Shown here: in pieces, positions 26,388 to 34,924 of the stretch
How positions within the stretch are numbered: position 1 is the first letter of the stretch
Layout of the letters: each line of letters starts with the position of its first letter
Assembly: GCF_007830115.1 (NCBI RefSeq)
Contig: NZ_VLKP01000002.1
Span: 124,001-188,000, forward strand
DNA from: Aerolutibacter ruishenii
GTDB lineage: Bacteria > Pseudomonadota > Gammaproteobacteria > Xanthomonadales > Xanthomonadaceae
DNA length: 64,000 nucleotides
Direction of reading: 5' to 3'
The notes under the pieces: model-generated
What the model was told of the DNA's origin: nothing
The model's database searches: none
The model's input: the letters and a program-made list of their open reading frames with translations, nothing else
Made by a program: the position numbers and the translations under genes

Positions 26388-27824
26388 TCAGTCCTCGTCG
26401 GCCACGTCCAGCGCTTCGCCCAGCAGGCGCTGGCTGTCTTCGCCCGCCAGTGACTCGACGCCGCGCAGCTTGCGCTCGATGGCCCGGGTGCGCACGCCGG
26501 CGGCCTCGATGCTGTTGCGCACCGTATCGAGCTGGTTGCGGGTCTTCTCCAGCACCACGCCGAACTTGCCGAACTCGGTCTTGACCGCACCCAGCAGCTG
26601 CCAGACCTCGCTGGAGCGCTGTTCGATGGCCAGCGTGCGGAAGCCCATCTGCAACGAGTTGAGCAACGCCAGCAGCGTGGTCGGGCCGACCAGGGTCACG
26701 CGCTGCTCGCGCTGCAACGCGTCGAACAGGCCCGGCCGGCGCAGCGCCTCGGCGTACAGGCCTTCGGTGGGCAGGAACAACAGGGCGAAGTCGGTGGTGT
26801 GCGGCGGCGCCAGGTACTTCTCCCGGATCTTCTTCGCCTCGTCACGCAGGCGGCGTTCGAGCGCGGCGGCGGCGACGTTGACCGCATCGCTGTCGGCGCG
26901 GTCCTGCGCATCCAGCAGGCGCTCGTAGTCCTCGCGCGGGAACTTGGCGTCGATCGGCAGGCGCACCGGCTGGTCGGCGGTGGTGCCCGGCAGGCGCACG
27001 GCGAATTCCACGCGTTCGCTGCTGCCGGGCACGGTGGCGACGTTGCTGTCGTACTGTTCGATGGTCAGCACCTGCTCCAGCAGCGCGCCCAGCTGCACTT
27101 CGCCGAAGGTGCCGCGGGTCTTGACGTTGGTCAGCACGCGCTTGAGGTCGCCCACGCCGGTGGCCAGCTGCTGCATTTCGCCCAGGCCGCGCTGCACCTG
27201 CTCCAGGCGCTCGGACACCAGCCGGAACGACTCGCCCAGGCGCGTCTCCAGCGTGGCGTGCAGCTTCTCGTCCACGGTGGCGCGCATCTGTTCCAGCTTG
27301 GCCGCGTTGTCGGTCTGCAGCTCGCGCAGCTTCTGTTCCAGCGTGGCGCGCATCTCGCCGATGCGCAGTTCGTTGCGCTGGGTCAGCTCCTGCAGGCGCT
27401 GCGACAGCGACTCGGCGTGGCGCTGCTGCTGTTCGGCGACCTCGATACGGAAGCGGTGCGCGTCCTCGATGGCCGCGGTGCGCGCTTTGAGTGCGTCGTC
27501 GACCAGTGCCTCGCGCAGTACGTCCAGGCGTGCGTCGGTACGGGTGCTGAGCTCGGTCAGGCGGGTGTCGGTGCGGCCGGTGAAATCGGTCAGGCGCGCG
27601 CCGAAGCCTTCGATGCGCTGCGCCTGCTGCGTGGACAGGCTGTCCAGCTGCTCGCGCAGTTCGCCGCGGCCGCCGCGCTGTTCGTCGCGCAGCGTCGCTT
27701 CCAGCCGTTCGCGCAGATCGGCCAGCGCGGCCTCCGGCTTGCGCAGCAGCAGCAAGACCAGCAGGACGATCGCCACGGCAACGGCGACCAGCAGCAACAG
27801 CAGCAACACGGAGGACTCAGGCAT
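26388..27824 (-). CDS. rmuC: DNA recombination protein RmuC
   Basis: A 478-residue protein with an N-terminal membrane helix (SSVLLLLLLVAVAVAIVLLVLLLLRK), a long coiled coil (about residues 35-220, rich in Glu, Arg, Gln and Leu) and the RmuC nuclease-like domain with RGTFGEVQLGALLEQVL, PIDAKFPREDYERLLDA and FLPTEGLYAEAL. RmuC limits inversions of short inverted repeats in E. coli. Start at 27824 because MPESSVLLLL is the family start; the frame upstream runs through a heptanucleotide repeat and is not coding. It is convergent with mlaA. Confidence 0.93.
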   Translation of the reverse strand: MPESSVLLLLLLVAVAVAIVLLVLLLLRKPEAALADLRERLEATLRDEQRGGRGELREQLDSLSTQQAQRIEGFGARLTDFTGRTDTRLTELSTRTDARLDVLREALVDDALKARTAAIEDAHRFRIEVAEQQQRHAESLSQRLQELTQRNELRIGEMRATLEQKLRELQTDNAAKLEQMRATVDEKLHATLETRLGESFRLVSERLEQVQRGLGEMQQLATGVGDLKRVLTNVKTRGTFGEVQLGALLEQVLTIEQYDSNVATVPGSSERVEFAVRLPGTTADQPVRLPIDAKFPREDYERLLDAQDRADSDAVNVAAAALERRLRDEAKKIREKYLAPPHTTDFALLFLPTEGLYAEALRRPGLFDALQREQRVTLVGPTTLLALLNSLQMGFRTLAIEQRSSEVWQLLGAVKTEFGKFGVVLEKTRNQLDTVRNSIEAAGVRTRAIERKLRGVESLAGEDSQRLLGEALDVADED

Positions 27825-27916
27825 GGCGCCAGTGTAGCGGCCCGCGTCACGGGGGTTGAGATTGGCGGCGATCGCGACTCGCGCTGGCCGGGATGGCCTG
27901 TGGGACGGCGGCCGCC

Positions 27917-28013
<97 letters not shown>

Positions 28014-28101
28014 TCGGCATCCGGTTGCAGGCCGTGGCGACGCCGCCGGCGCTGGCAAGGAGTATCGTCGGCACATCCACCCACCCTGGAGGAAGCCCGC
28101 C

Positions 28102-28449
28102 ATGACCCACACGGGAAGCTGTCACTGCGGGCAGGTGAAGTTCGAGGTCGATGGTGACATCGCCGGTGCTCTCGCGTGCAACTGCTCGATCTGCCAGCGC
28201 AAGGGCTCGCTGCTGTGGTTCGTGCCGCGCGCGCAGCTGCGGGTCACCGCCGGCGAGGACGCGCTGGCGACCTACACCTTCAACAGGCACGTGATCCGGC
28301 ACCGCTTCTGCCCGACCTGCGGCATCCACCCGTTCGCCGAGGCCACCGACCCCAAGGGCAACGCGATGGCCGCGATCAACATCCGCTGCCTGGAGGACAT
28401 CGACCTCGAGGCCATCCCGGTGCAGCACTACGACGGGCGTTCGAAGTAG
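28102..28449 (+). CDS. GFA/CENP-V family zinc-binding protein
   Basis: A 115-residue protein with the glutathione-dependent formaldehyde-activating (GFA) fold. The zinc ligands are visible: SCHCGQVKFEV, CNCSICQRKG and FCPTCGIHPF. Family members include S-(hydroxymethyl)glutathione synthase homologues, but most are of unknown substrate. GGAGGAAG six bases before the ATG at 28102 decides the start. It is a single gene between the heptamer array and the convergent rlmI. Confidence 0.9.
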   Translation: MTHTGSCHCGQVKFEVDGDIAGALACNCSICQRKGSLLWFVPRAQLRVTAGEDALATYTFNRHVIRHRFCPTCGIHPFAEATDPKGNAMAAINIRCLEDIDLEAIPVQHYDGRSK

Positions 28450-28473
28450 CCGAATTCGATACTGCGCCGGGTT

Positions 28474-28505
28474 CCCGCACGGTGTCGACACGCGACCCGT
28501 GCGGG
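28474..28505. terminator. Hairpin between convergent GFA gene and rlmI
   Basis: CCCGCACGG and CCGTGCGGG form a 9-bp stem around a 14-base loop that itself contains TGTCGACA. It lies in the 72-bp gap between two convergent genes. No thymine run follows in either direction, so termination is a guess from position. Confidence 0.4.
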
Positions 28506-28521
28506 CGGGTGACGGGGCTGA

Positions 28522-29706
28522 TCAGTCCAGCACGCGGCAGAACACCGCCTTCAGGTAGCGCGACTCCGGCACCTGTGCCAGCCACGGGTGGTCGGCGCCG
28601 GCGCCGGCCACCTTCAGCACCTGCACCGTGCGCCCGGAATAGAACGCGGCGCGGCGCAGCATGTCGAGGAACTGGTCCTCGCTGACCAGCCCGGTGCACG
28701 AGAACGTGGCGAACAGACCACCGGGCTTGACCACGCTCAGCGCCAGCTTGTTCATGTCCAGGTACTTCTTCAGCGCCGGGATCACCTGCTCGCGGTCGCG
28801 GGTCATCTTGGCCGGGTCGAGGATGACCACGTCGAAAAAGTCGCCGCGGTTCCCCGCATCGCGCAGCCACGGGAAGATGTCGGCCTGCACGAACTTCACC
28901 TGCGCGCCGTTGAGCTTGGCGTTGCCGCGCGCGATGTCGATCACGTCCTGGTCGATGTCGATCCCGACCACTTCTTCCGCACCGCCCTTGGCCTTGGCGT
29001 ACACGCCGAAGCCGCCGGTGTTGCAGCACAGGTCGAGCACGCGCTTGCCCGCCACCTGGCGCGACAGCCATTCGCGGTTCTCGCGCTGGTCGGCGAAGAA
29101 CCCGGTCTTGTGCGCGCCCGCCGGGTCGGCGCGGAATTTCACCCCGTACTCGGTGATGGTCGCCGGCGGCACCGGATCGCTGCCACGGTAGTCGAACGAC
29201 TCCTGCTTCTGCACGTGCTCCTCGGCGAAGCTGTAGAAGCGGCAGCCGGGGAACTGCGCGCGCAACGCGTCGAAGATCCACTCGCGGTGGCGGAACATCC
29301 CGGCGCTGAAGAACTCCACCACCAGCAGATCGCCGTAGCGGTCCACCACCAGCCCGGACAGGCCGTCGCCCTCGCTGTGCACCACGCGCCAGGCGTCGGT
29401 GACCTCGTCCAGGCGCAGCACGTCGCGGCGCAGCGACACCGCCTCGGCGATCCTGCGCGCGAACCACGCCGCATCGACCGGGATGTTGCGGTCGGTCTCG
29501 AGGATGCGCACGGCGATGCGTGAGTGGCCGTTGTAGAAACCGCGGCCGATCCAGTCGCCGTCCACGCCCAGCACGTCGACGATGGCGCCGGGTTTGGGGC
29601 GCTGCGCGGGCTTGTCGACCAGGCGCTGGAAAATCCACGGATGGGTGGATTTCCACGCGTTCTTGAGGCGGACGGTGGGGATCTCGGTGCTGGGGTCGCG
29701 GTTCAT
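28522..29706 (-). CDS. rlmI: 23S rRNA (cytosine-1962-C5)-methyltransferase RlmI
   Basis: A 394-residue SAM-dependent methyltransferase. The N-terminal PUA-like domain (VRLKNAWKSTHPWIFQRLVD, VDVLGVDGDWIGRGFYNGHSRIAVR) is followed by a central domain and a Rossmann fold with VLDLCCNTGGFGVYAKAKGG (motif I), VVILDPAKMTRDRE (motif IV) and TFSCTGLVSEDQF with the catalytic Cys. These match RlmI/YccW. ATG at 29706 gives MNRDPSTEIPTVRLKNAWKS, the expected start. It is divergent from the TerC gene and its riboswitch. Confidence 0.94.
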   Translation of the reverse strand: MNRDPSTEIPTVRLKNAWKSTHPWIFQRLVDKPAQRPKPGAIVDVLGVDGDWIGRGFYNGHSRIAVRILETDRNIPVDAAWFARRIAEAVSLRRDVLRLDEVTDAWRVVHSEGDGLSGLVVDRYGDLLVVEFFSAGMFRHREWIFDALRAQFPGCRFYSFAEEHVQKQESFDYRGSDPVPPATITEYGVKFRADPAGAHKTGFFADQRENREWLSRQVAGKRVLDLCCNTGGFGVYAKAKGGAEEVVGIDIDQDVIDIARGNAKLNGAQVKFVQADIFPWLRDAGNRGDFFDVVILDPAKMTRDREQVIPALKKYLDMNKLALSVVKPGGLFATFSCTGLVSEDQFLDMLRRAAFYSGRTVQVLKVAGAGADHPWLAQVPESRYLKAVFCRVLD

Positions 29707-29773
29707 CCGCCCATTGTACCGACCCGCCGTCGCCTTCATTGCCGCGCAACGGGTGGTGCTCTAAGCTATGCGT

Positions 29774-29927
29774 TCGAAGGGGAGTAGCTCCCTCACGCCG
29801 CGACCGTCATTCCGAGCCTAGCCCAAGGCAACCGCTCCGGTCCGTCGGCAACCCGCCTGGCAGCGCCCCGTGCGTGCCGTTTCAGGTCCGGGTTGCGAGC
29901 AAGACCTTCGCCGTCCACGGCGAAGGT
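29774..29927 (+). promoter_or_regulatory. yybP-ykoY (manganese) riboswitch upstream of the TerC gene
   Basis: The leader contains the two hallmark conserved blocks of the yybP-ykoY aptamer: GGGGAGTAG at 29779-29787 and GCAAGACC near 29899-29906, separated by a GC-rich variable arm. These form the two loops that meet at the manganese site. Directly after, ACCTTCGCCG and CGGCGAAGGT (29904-29927) make a 10-bp hairpin that shares its 5' arm with the AAGACC block, so aptamer and hairpin are mutually exclusive. No uridine run follows, so the switch may act on translation or Rho access. The downstream TerC-family exporter fits the known manganese regulon. Confidence 0.85.
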
Positions 29928-29977
29928 GCGTCCATCCGTCCTCCGCCGTGGCCCCGAGCCACTCCCGAGGACCTTGC

Positions 29978-30979
29978 ATGACCACCATCGGTACCCCCCT
30001 GCTGTGGGGCGTGTTCGCCGCCACGATTGTCATTGCGTTGCTGATCGACCTGGTGCTGATGCGCCACGGCGGCCCGCACCGCGTCACCTTCCGCGAAGCG
30101 TTGCTGTGGAGCATCGGCTGGGTGGCGCTGGCGCTGCTGTTCAACCTTGGGCTGTGGTGGTACGTCAGCGACCAGGCCGGCGCGGCCGAGGGCCAGCGCG
30201 TGGCACTGGAGTTCCTCACCGGCTACCTGGTGGAGAAGTCGCTGGCGGTCGACAACATCTTCGTGTTCCTGATGCTGTTCACCTACTTCGCGGTACCGGA
30301 GGAACAACGGCAGAAGGTGCTGGTGATCGGCGTGCTGGGCGCGATCGTGCTGCGCGCGCTGATGATCTTTGCCGGCGCGGTGCTGCTGGCGAAGTTCCAC
30401 TGGATCCTCTACGTGTTCGGCGTGTTCCTGCTGGCGACCGGGGTGAAGATGCTGTGGTTCGCGGGCAAGGAACCGGACCTGGCGCGCAACCCGGTGCTGC
30501 GCTGGATGCGCAGCCACCTGCCGCTGACCGATGACTACCGCGGCAACCGCCTGGCGGTACGCGAGGCCGGCGTGCTGCGCTTCACCCCGCTGTTCCTGGT
30601 GGTGGTGCTGATCGGCATCACCGACGTGATCTTCGCGGTGGACTCGATCCCGGCGATCTTCGCCATCACCACCGACCCGTTCATCGTGCTGACCTCCAAC
30701 GTGTTCGCGGTACTGGGCCTGCGCGCGATGTTCTTCCTGCTGGCGGGCATGGCCGACCGCTTCCACCTGCTGCCGTACGGGCTGGCGCTGGTGCTGATGT
30801 TCATCGGCAGCAAGATGCTGCTGGTGGACGTGGTGAAGATTCCGCTGCCGGTATCGCTGGGCGTGGTGGTGGCGGTGATCGGGGCGACGGTGGCGTTCAG
30901 CCTGCGGTTCCCGCCGCGGACGCCGCCGGGCGACGGCCGCGGCGGCACCAAACCACTGGAGCCGCGGTCTGGACACTGA
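29978..30979 (+). CDS. TerC/Alx-family membrane protein (probable Mn2+ exporter)
   Basis: A 333-residue protein with nine or so hydrophobic helices and the TerC hallmarks: ALEFLTGYLVEKSLAVDNIFVFLML and GITDVIFAVDSIPAIFAIT, each with a membrane Asp (LAVDN, FAVDS) proposed to bind metal. E. coli Alx and B. subtilis MeeF/YkoY belong here and export or handle Mn2+. The riboswitch in the leader supports a manganese role. The ATG at 29978 has GAGGA eight bases upstream. The C-terminal tail after RFPPRTPP is short and disordered. Confidence 0.92.
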   Translation: MTTIGTPLLWGVFAATIVIALLIDLVLMRHGGPHRVTFREALLWSIGWVALALLFNLGLWWYVSDQAGAAEGQRVALEFLTGYLVEKSLAVDNIFVFLMLFTYFAVPEEQRQKVLVIGVLGAIVLRALMIFAGAVLLAKFHWILYVFGVFLLATGVKMLWFAGKEPDLARNPVLRWMRSHLPLTDDYRGNRLAVREAGVLRFTPLFLVVVLIGITDVIFAVDSIPAIFAITTDPFIVLTSNVFAVLGLRAMFFLLAGMADRFHLLPYGLALVLMFIGSKMLLVDVVKIPLPVSLGVVVAVIGATVAFSLRFPPRTPPGDGRGGTKPLEPRSGH

Positions 30980-31044
30980 CCGCGGCACCGATGCGGCCGG
31001 CAGGGTGGACTTGCAAATCGCGGCGGTGGCGCCACGTCTGGAAC

Positions 31045-31830
31045 ATGCACCTGCCCACGCCCGAACATCCGCTCGACAGCCCCGCGCAGCGCAACGCCGA
31101 CCGTCGGCGCCTGCTGCGCGCGCTCAACGCCAGCCTGGCCTTCGTCCTGCTGCTGGCCGCCGTGTTCGCCGCGCAGGGCCAGTTCGACACTGCAGCGTGG
31201 ACGGTTACGCCAGGCTCGACGGCGGGCCTGCTGGGACTGCTCACCGCGCCCCTGCTGCACGGCTCGGTGGAGCATCTGGCGGCCAATGCCATCTCGTTGC
31301 TGCTGCTGGGCACGCTGGCTGGCGCGGTATATCCGCGTGCCACGCTGCGCGCGGTGCCGCTGTTGTGGCTCGGCTCGGGGTTCGGCGCATGGCTGCTCGG
31401 CGATCCCGGCTCGCACCACCTCGGTGCCAGCGGCCTGACCCACGGGCTGATGTTCCTGGTGTTCGTGCTGGGCGTGCTGCGCCGCGACCGGCCGTCGATC
31501 GCCGCGGCGATGATCGCATTCCTGTTGTACGGCGGCATGCTGCTGACGGTGCTGCCGCGCGAAGTCGGCGTGTCGTGGCAGTCGCACCTGGGCGGCGCGG
31601 TGGCTGGCGTACTGGCGGCATGGCTGTGGCGCCGTCGCGATCCGCTGCCGGTACGCAAACGCTACAGCTGGGAGGATGAGGACGAAGCGCAGGCGGCGGC
31701 CGACGCCGCCACACGTGATGCGCTGGAACCGCCCTCGCCAAATGGCGTACCGGTGATCTGGCAGCGCCCGGACGCGACGGATGAGCGCGGCGTGGTACTG
31801 GAGTTCCGGCCGCGCGGACGGGGACGATAG
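31045..31830 (+). CDS. Rhomboid-family intramembrane serine protease
   Basis: A 261-residue protein with six to seven membrane helices. The rhomboid catalytic dyad is visible: the Ser in LGASGLTHGLM (GxSG) and the His in SWQSHLGGAVAGVLAA. The HGSVEHLAANAISLLLLGTL block matches the L1/TM2 HxxxN region. After the last helix comes an acidic cytoplasmic tail of about 70 residues (YSWEDEDEAQAAADAA). Rhomboids cut membrane proteins within the bilayer; the substrate here is unknown. The start at 31045 gives MHLPTPEHPLDS; no strong Shine-Dalgarno is present. Confidence 0.88.
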   Translation: MHLPTPEHPLDSPAQRNADRRRLLRALNASLAFVLLLAAVFAAQGQFDTAAWTVTPGSTAGLLGLLTAPLLHGSVEHLAANAISLLLLGTLAGAVYPRATLRAVPLLWLGSGFGAWLLGDPGSHHLGASGLTHGLMFLVFVLGVLRRDRPSIAAAMIAFLLYGGMLLTVLPREVGVSWQSHLGGAVAGVLAAWLWRRRDPLPVRKRYSWEDEDEAQAAADAATRDALEPPSPNGVPVIWQRPDATDERGVVLEFRPRGRGR

Positions 31831-31861
31831 TCGTCGGGCCCCTGTCGCTGTTGCCGATGCC

Positions 31862-33616
31862 ATGCCGCACGCCACGCTGATGCGCGCCAGCGCCGGCATC
31901 GTCATTGCCGTGGCGGTGCTGCTTGCGGCCTGCCAGCGTCCGGATGACGGCAGCCGCGCGGCGCAGGCCCGGATCAAGGCTGATGTAGGCCAGTTGGCCG
32001 ACGACCGCATGGAAGGGCGCCGGGCGGGCGCGCGTGGACATGAGCGCGCCGCCGCCTATGTGGCCGCTCGGTTCGCCCAGATCGGCCTGCAGCCAGCCGG
32101 CGACGCGGAGGGCTACCTGCAGTCGGTTCCGCTGCTGCGGGCCGTTCGCGAACGGCAGGGCGCCGCGCTGGTGCTGCACCGCGACGGCCGGGATGACACT
32201 TTCGTTTTTGCCGGTGAGTACCTGCCGGCGCCGGACTTCAATCGAACCCGCAGCGCCCTGACGGCGCCGGCGGTGTTCGTCGGCCAGGCGGTTCAGGACC
32301 CCGGGTCCGGCCATGACGATTTCGCCGGCCTGGACCTGCACGGCCGGATCGCGGTGGTGCTCAACGGCGCGCCCGGTGGCATGGAACACGATGCGCGTGC
32401 GTACCACGGCTCGCTACAGCGCAAGCTGGCGCTGCTGAAGGCACACGGGGCAGTCGGCGCGGTACTGGTCAACACGCGCGGCGACGAAGCGCAGCGGCCG
32501 TGGGCGCGGGTGGCCGCGGACTGGCGGCAGCCGGTGTTGCGGCTGCGCTGCACAGACTCCGCGTGCGGAGGCGATGGCGCGGCGATCGACGCATTTCCCG
32601 AGCTGCGCGCGGTGGCCAGCGTCAGCGCGGCGGCCGCGCCACGGCTGTTTGCCGGCAGCGGTCGCGCGTATGGGGACCTGCTGGATGCCGCCGACGCAGG
32701 TACCCTGCGCGGCTTCGCCCTGCCCGGCACGATGACGCTGGCCACGCACACCCGCATCATGTCCCTGGCGTCGCCCAACGTGGTGGGGCGGCTGCCCGGC
32801 CGGGGGCCACTGGCGGCCGGGCACGTCGTGGTCACTGCGCACCTTGACCACATCGGTATCGGTACACCGGTACGTGGCGATGCGATCCACAACGGCGCGC
32901 TGGACAACGCGCTGGGCGTGGCGGTGATGCTCGAGAGTGCCCATGCCCTGGCCAGCACGCCATCCGAGGGGCGCTCGCTGCTGTTCGTGGCCACCACGGC
33001 CGAGGAGTCGGGGCTGCTGGGCGCGGAGTGGCTGGTCCGCCATCCGCCGGTGCCACGCGCGGCGCTGGTCGCCAACCTCAACCTGGACATGCCGTTGCTG
33101 CTGGCCCCGAGCAACGACGTGGTGGCGATCGGCAGCGGCCACTCGACGTTGCAGGCGGTGGTCGCGGCGGCCGCGCGCGACATCGGCGTGGACGTGTCAC
33201 CGGATCCCGCCCCCGAGCAGAGCATGTTCGAGCGCAGCGACCAGTACCCGTTCGTCCGTGCCGGCATTCCCGCGGTGTACCTGGCAGGCGGCATCAAGGG
33301 TGCCGGATGGGGCGATGATCCGGCGGGTGCCGCGCGCACGTTCATGCGCGAGCGTTACCACCGCCCCGGCGACGACGCCTCGCAGCCGATCCAGTATGCC
33401 GACGCGGCGCGGCTGTCCCGGCTGGTGTCGCGCATCGCCACGCGCGTCGCACAAGCGTCACCGCCGCCGCGCTGGAATGATGGCGACTTCTTCGGCGAGC
33501 GGTTCGGACGGAGCGGCAACCACGATCCCGCGGCTTCGCGCGACAGTGGGTCCGACATGGCATCCAGTGCCCGTTCCACCCACGATGACACCCCGCGCGC
33601 CCCGCCTTTGCGCTGA
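31862..33616 (+). CDS. M28-family zinc metallopeptidase lipoprotein
   Basis: A 584-residue protein with a lipoprotein signal (AVAVLLAACQRPD, lipobox LAAC). The first half contains a PA-like insertion (FAGLDLHGRIAVVLNGAPGGM). The peptidase domain has the five co-catalytic zinc ligands and the general base in order: His in TAHLDHIG, Asp in NGALDNALG, Glu pair in TTAEESGLLG, Asp in NLNLDMPLL and His in RYHRPGDD. Family members are aminopeptidases that act in the envelope. The last 50 residues are Ser/Arg-rich and look disordered. ATG at 31862 is the first codon that gives a signal peptide, 31 bp after the rhomboid gene. Confidence 0.9.
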   Translation: MPHATLMRASAGIVIAVAVLLAACQRPDDGSRAAQARIKADVGQLADDRMEGRRAGARGHERAAAYVAARFAQIGLQPAGDAEGYLQSVPLLRAVRERQGAALVLHRDGRDDTFVFAGEYLPAPDFNRTRSALTAPAVFVGQAVQDPGSGHDDFAGLDLHGRIAVVLNGAPGGMEHDARAYHGSLQRKLALLKAHGAVGAVLVNTRGDEAQRPWARVAADWRQPVLRLRCTDSACGGDGAAIDAFPELRAVASVSAAAAPRLFAGSGRAYGDLLDAADAGTLRGFALPGTMTLATHTRIMSLASPNVVGRLPGRGPLAAGHVVVTAHLDHIGIGTPVRGDAIHNGALDNALGVAVMLESAHALASTPSEGRSLLFVATTAEESGLLGAEWLVRHPPVPRAALVANLNLDMPLLLAPSNDVVAIGSGHSTLQAVVAAAARDIGVDVSPDPAPEQSMFERSDQYPFVRAGIPAVYLAGGIKGAGWGDDPAGAARTFMRERYHRPGDDASQPIQYADAARLSRLVSRIATRVAQASPPPRWNDGDFFGERFGRSGNHDPAASRDSGSDMASSARSTHDDTPRAPPLR

Positions 33617-33715
33617 CACCGGGCACGACGACCTTCACCCCACGTTCGGCACAGGCATCCACCGGCCGATTACCGCTACCGTAGCCACCGCTACCTTTCG
33701 ACAGAGGACGTTCCC

Positions 33716-34744
33716 ATGACCCGTTGGTATTTCCACACCGGCAACGACAGCAGCCGCATCGGTCCCTTGGATGACGCGACCGCACGCGAGCACGCGCAGC
33801 GCAACCCGTCGGCGTTCTGCTGGCGCGAGGGCTTCAGCGAATGGAGACCGGTGCGCGACGTGGCCGAACTCGGTAGCGCGCCGCCGGATCTGCCCGAACA
33901 CCTGCCGCCGCCGGCCGCGCGCAGCAGCGGCGCCAGCCGCCGCAGCGACGACATCGACTACCGCATCGTCGGCAACGACATGCCCTTCGTCGAGGTCGAG
34001 CTGGACCCGGGCGAAAGCGCGATCGCCGAGGCCGGCGCGCTGATGTACAAGGACGCCAGCGTGCAGATGGACACGGTGTTCGGCGACGGTTCGCACAGCG
34101 GCCAGGGCGGCGGCTTCATGGACAAGCTGTTCTCCGCGGGCAAGCGCGTGCTGACCGGCGAGAGCCTGTTCACCACGATGTTCACCCACACCGGCAGCGG
34201 CAAGGCGCACGTGGCGTTCGCCGCGCCCTACCCGGGCACGGTGCTGGCGATGAAGCTGGACGAGCACGGCGGCCGCCTGATCTGCCAGAAGGACAGTTTC
34301 CTGGCCGGTGCGCGCGGCGTGTCGGTCGGCATCCACCTGCAGCGCAAGATCCTGACCGGCCTGTTCGGCGGCGAGGGCTTCATCATGCAGAAGCTGGAAG
34401 GCGACGGCTGGGTGTTCGTGCACGCCGGGGGCACCCTGGTCGAGCGCGAGCTCAAGGCCGGTGAGCGCCTGGACGTCGACACCGGCTGCGTGGTGGCCTA
34501 CCACGACAGCGTGCAGATGGACGTGCGGGCGGTCGGCGGCATCAAGAGCATGCTGTTTGGCGGCGAAGGCGTGTTCCTGGCCACGCTGACCGGGCCGGGC
34601 AAGGTGTGGCTGCAGTCGCTGCCGTTCTCGCGCATGGCCGGGCGCATGCTCGCGGCCGCGCCGCAGGGCGGCGGGCAGAATCGCGGCGAAGGCTCGGTGC
34701 TGGGCGGGTTGGGGCGGATCCTGGATGGCGACAACAGCTTCTGA
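33716..34744 (+). CDS. GYF_2 plus AIM24/TIGR00266-family protein
   Basis: A 342-residue protein in two parts. Residues 1-55 (WYFHTGNDSSRIGPLDDATAREH, FCWREGFSEWRPVRDV) match the GYF_2 domain, a short adaptor module. Residues about 80-310 match the AIM24 beta-prism family, with EVELDPGESAIAEAGALMYKDASVQMDTVFG (in part), ARGVSVGIHLQRKILTGLFGGEGF, LDVDTGCVVAYHDSVQMDV and GGEGVFLATLTGPGKVWLQSLPFSRMAGRM. The function of bacterial AIM24 proteins is not established; the human and yeast homologues act in mitochondria. AGAGGA eight bases before the ATG supports the start. Confidence 0.88.
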   Translation: MTRWYFHTGNDSSRIGPLDDATAREHAQRNPSAFCWREGFSEWRPVRDVAELGSAPPDLPEHLPPPAARSSGASRRSDDIDYRIVGNDMPFVEVELDPGESAIAEAGALMYKDASVQMDTVFGDGSHSGQGGGFMDKLFSAGKRVLTGESLFTTMFTHTGSGKAHVAFAAPYPGTVLAMKLDEHGGRLICQKDSFLAGARGVSVGIHLQRKILTGLFGGEGFIMQKLEGDGWVFVHAGGTLVERELKAGERLDVDTGCVVAYHDSVQMDVRAVGGIKSMLFGGEGVFLATLTGPGKVWLQSLPFSRMAGRMLAAAPQGGGQNRGEGSVLGGLGRILDGDNSF

Positions 34745-34924
34745 AGCTTGCCGTCCGCGGGCATCGGTACACTCACACCGGCTCCTGCCCATCCGCGCCG
34801 ACGTGTGTTGGTCCCCGAACGCGCCTGATGGCCGGCGGCCGACAGTTCCGCAACGCTGGTTGCGATGGGTTGGGCCTGGGGCGGCTAAGCTGTCGCCCCG
34901 TCTTCCGCTGACCGCATTGCACCC

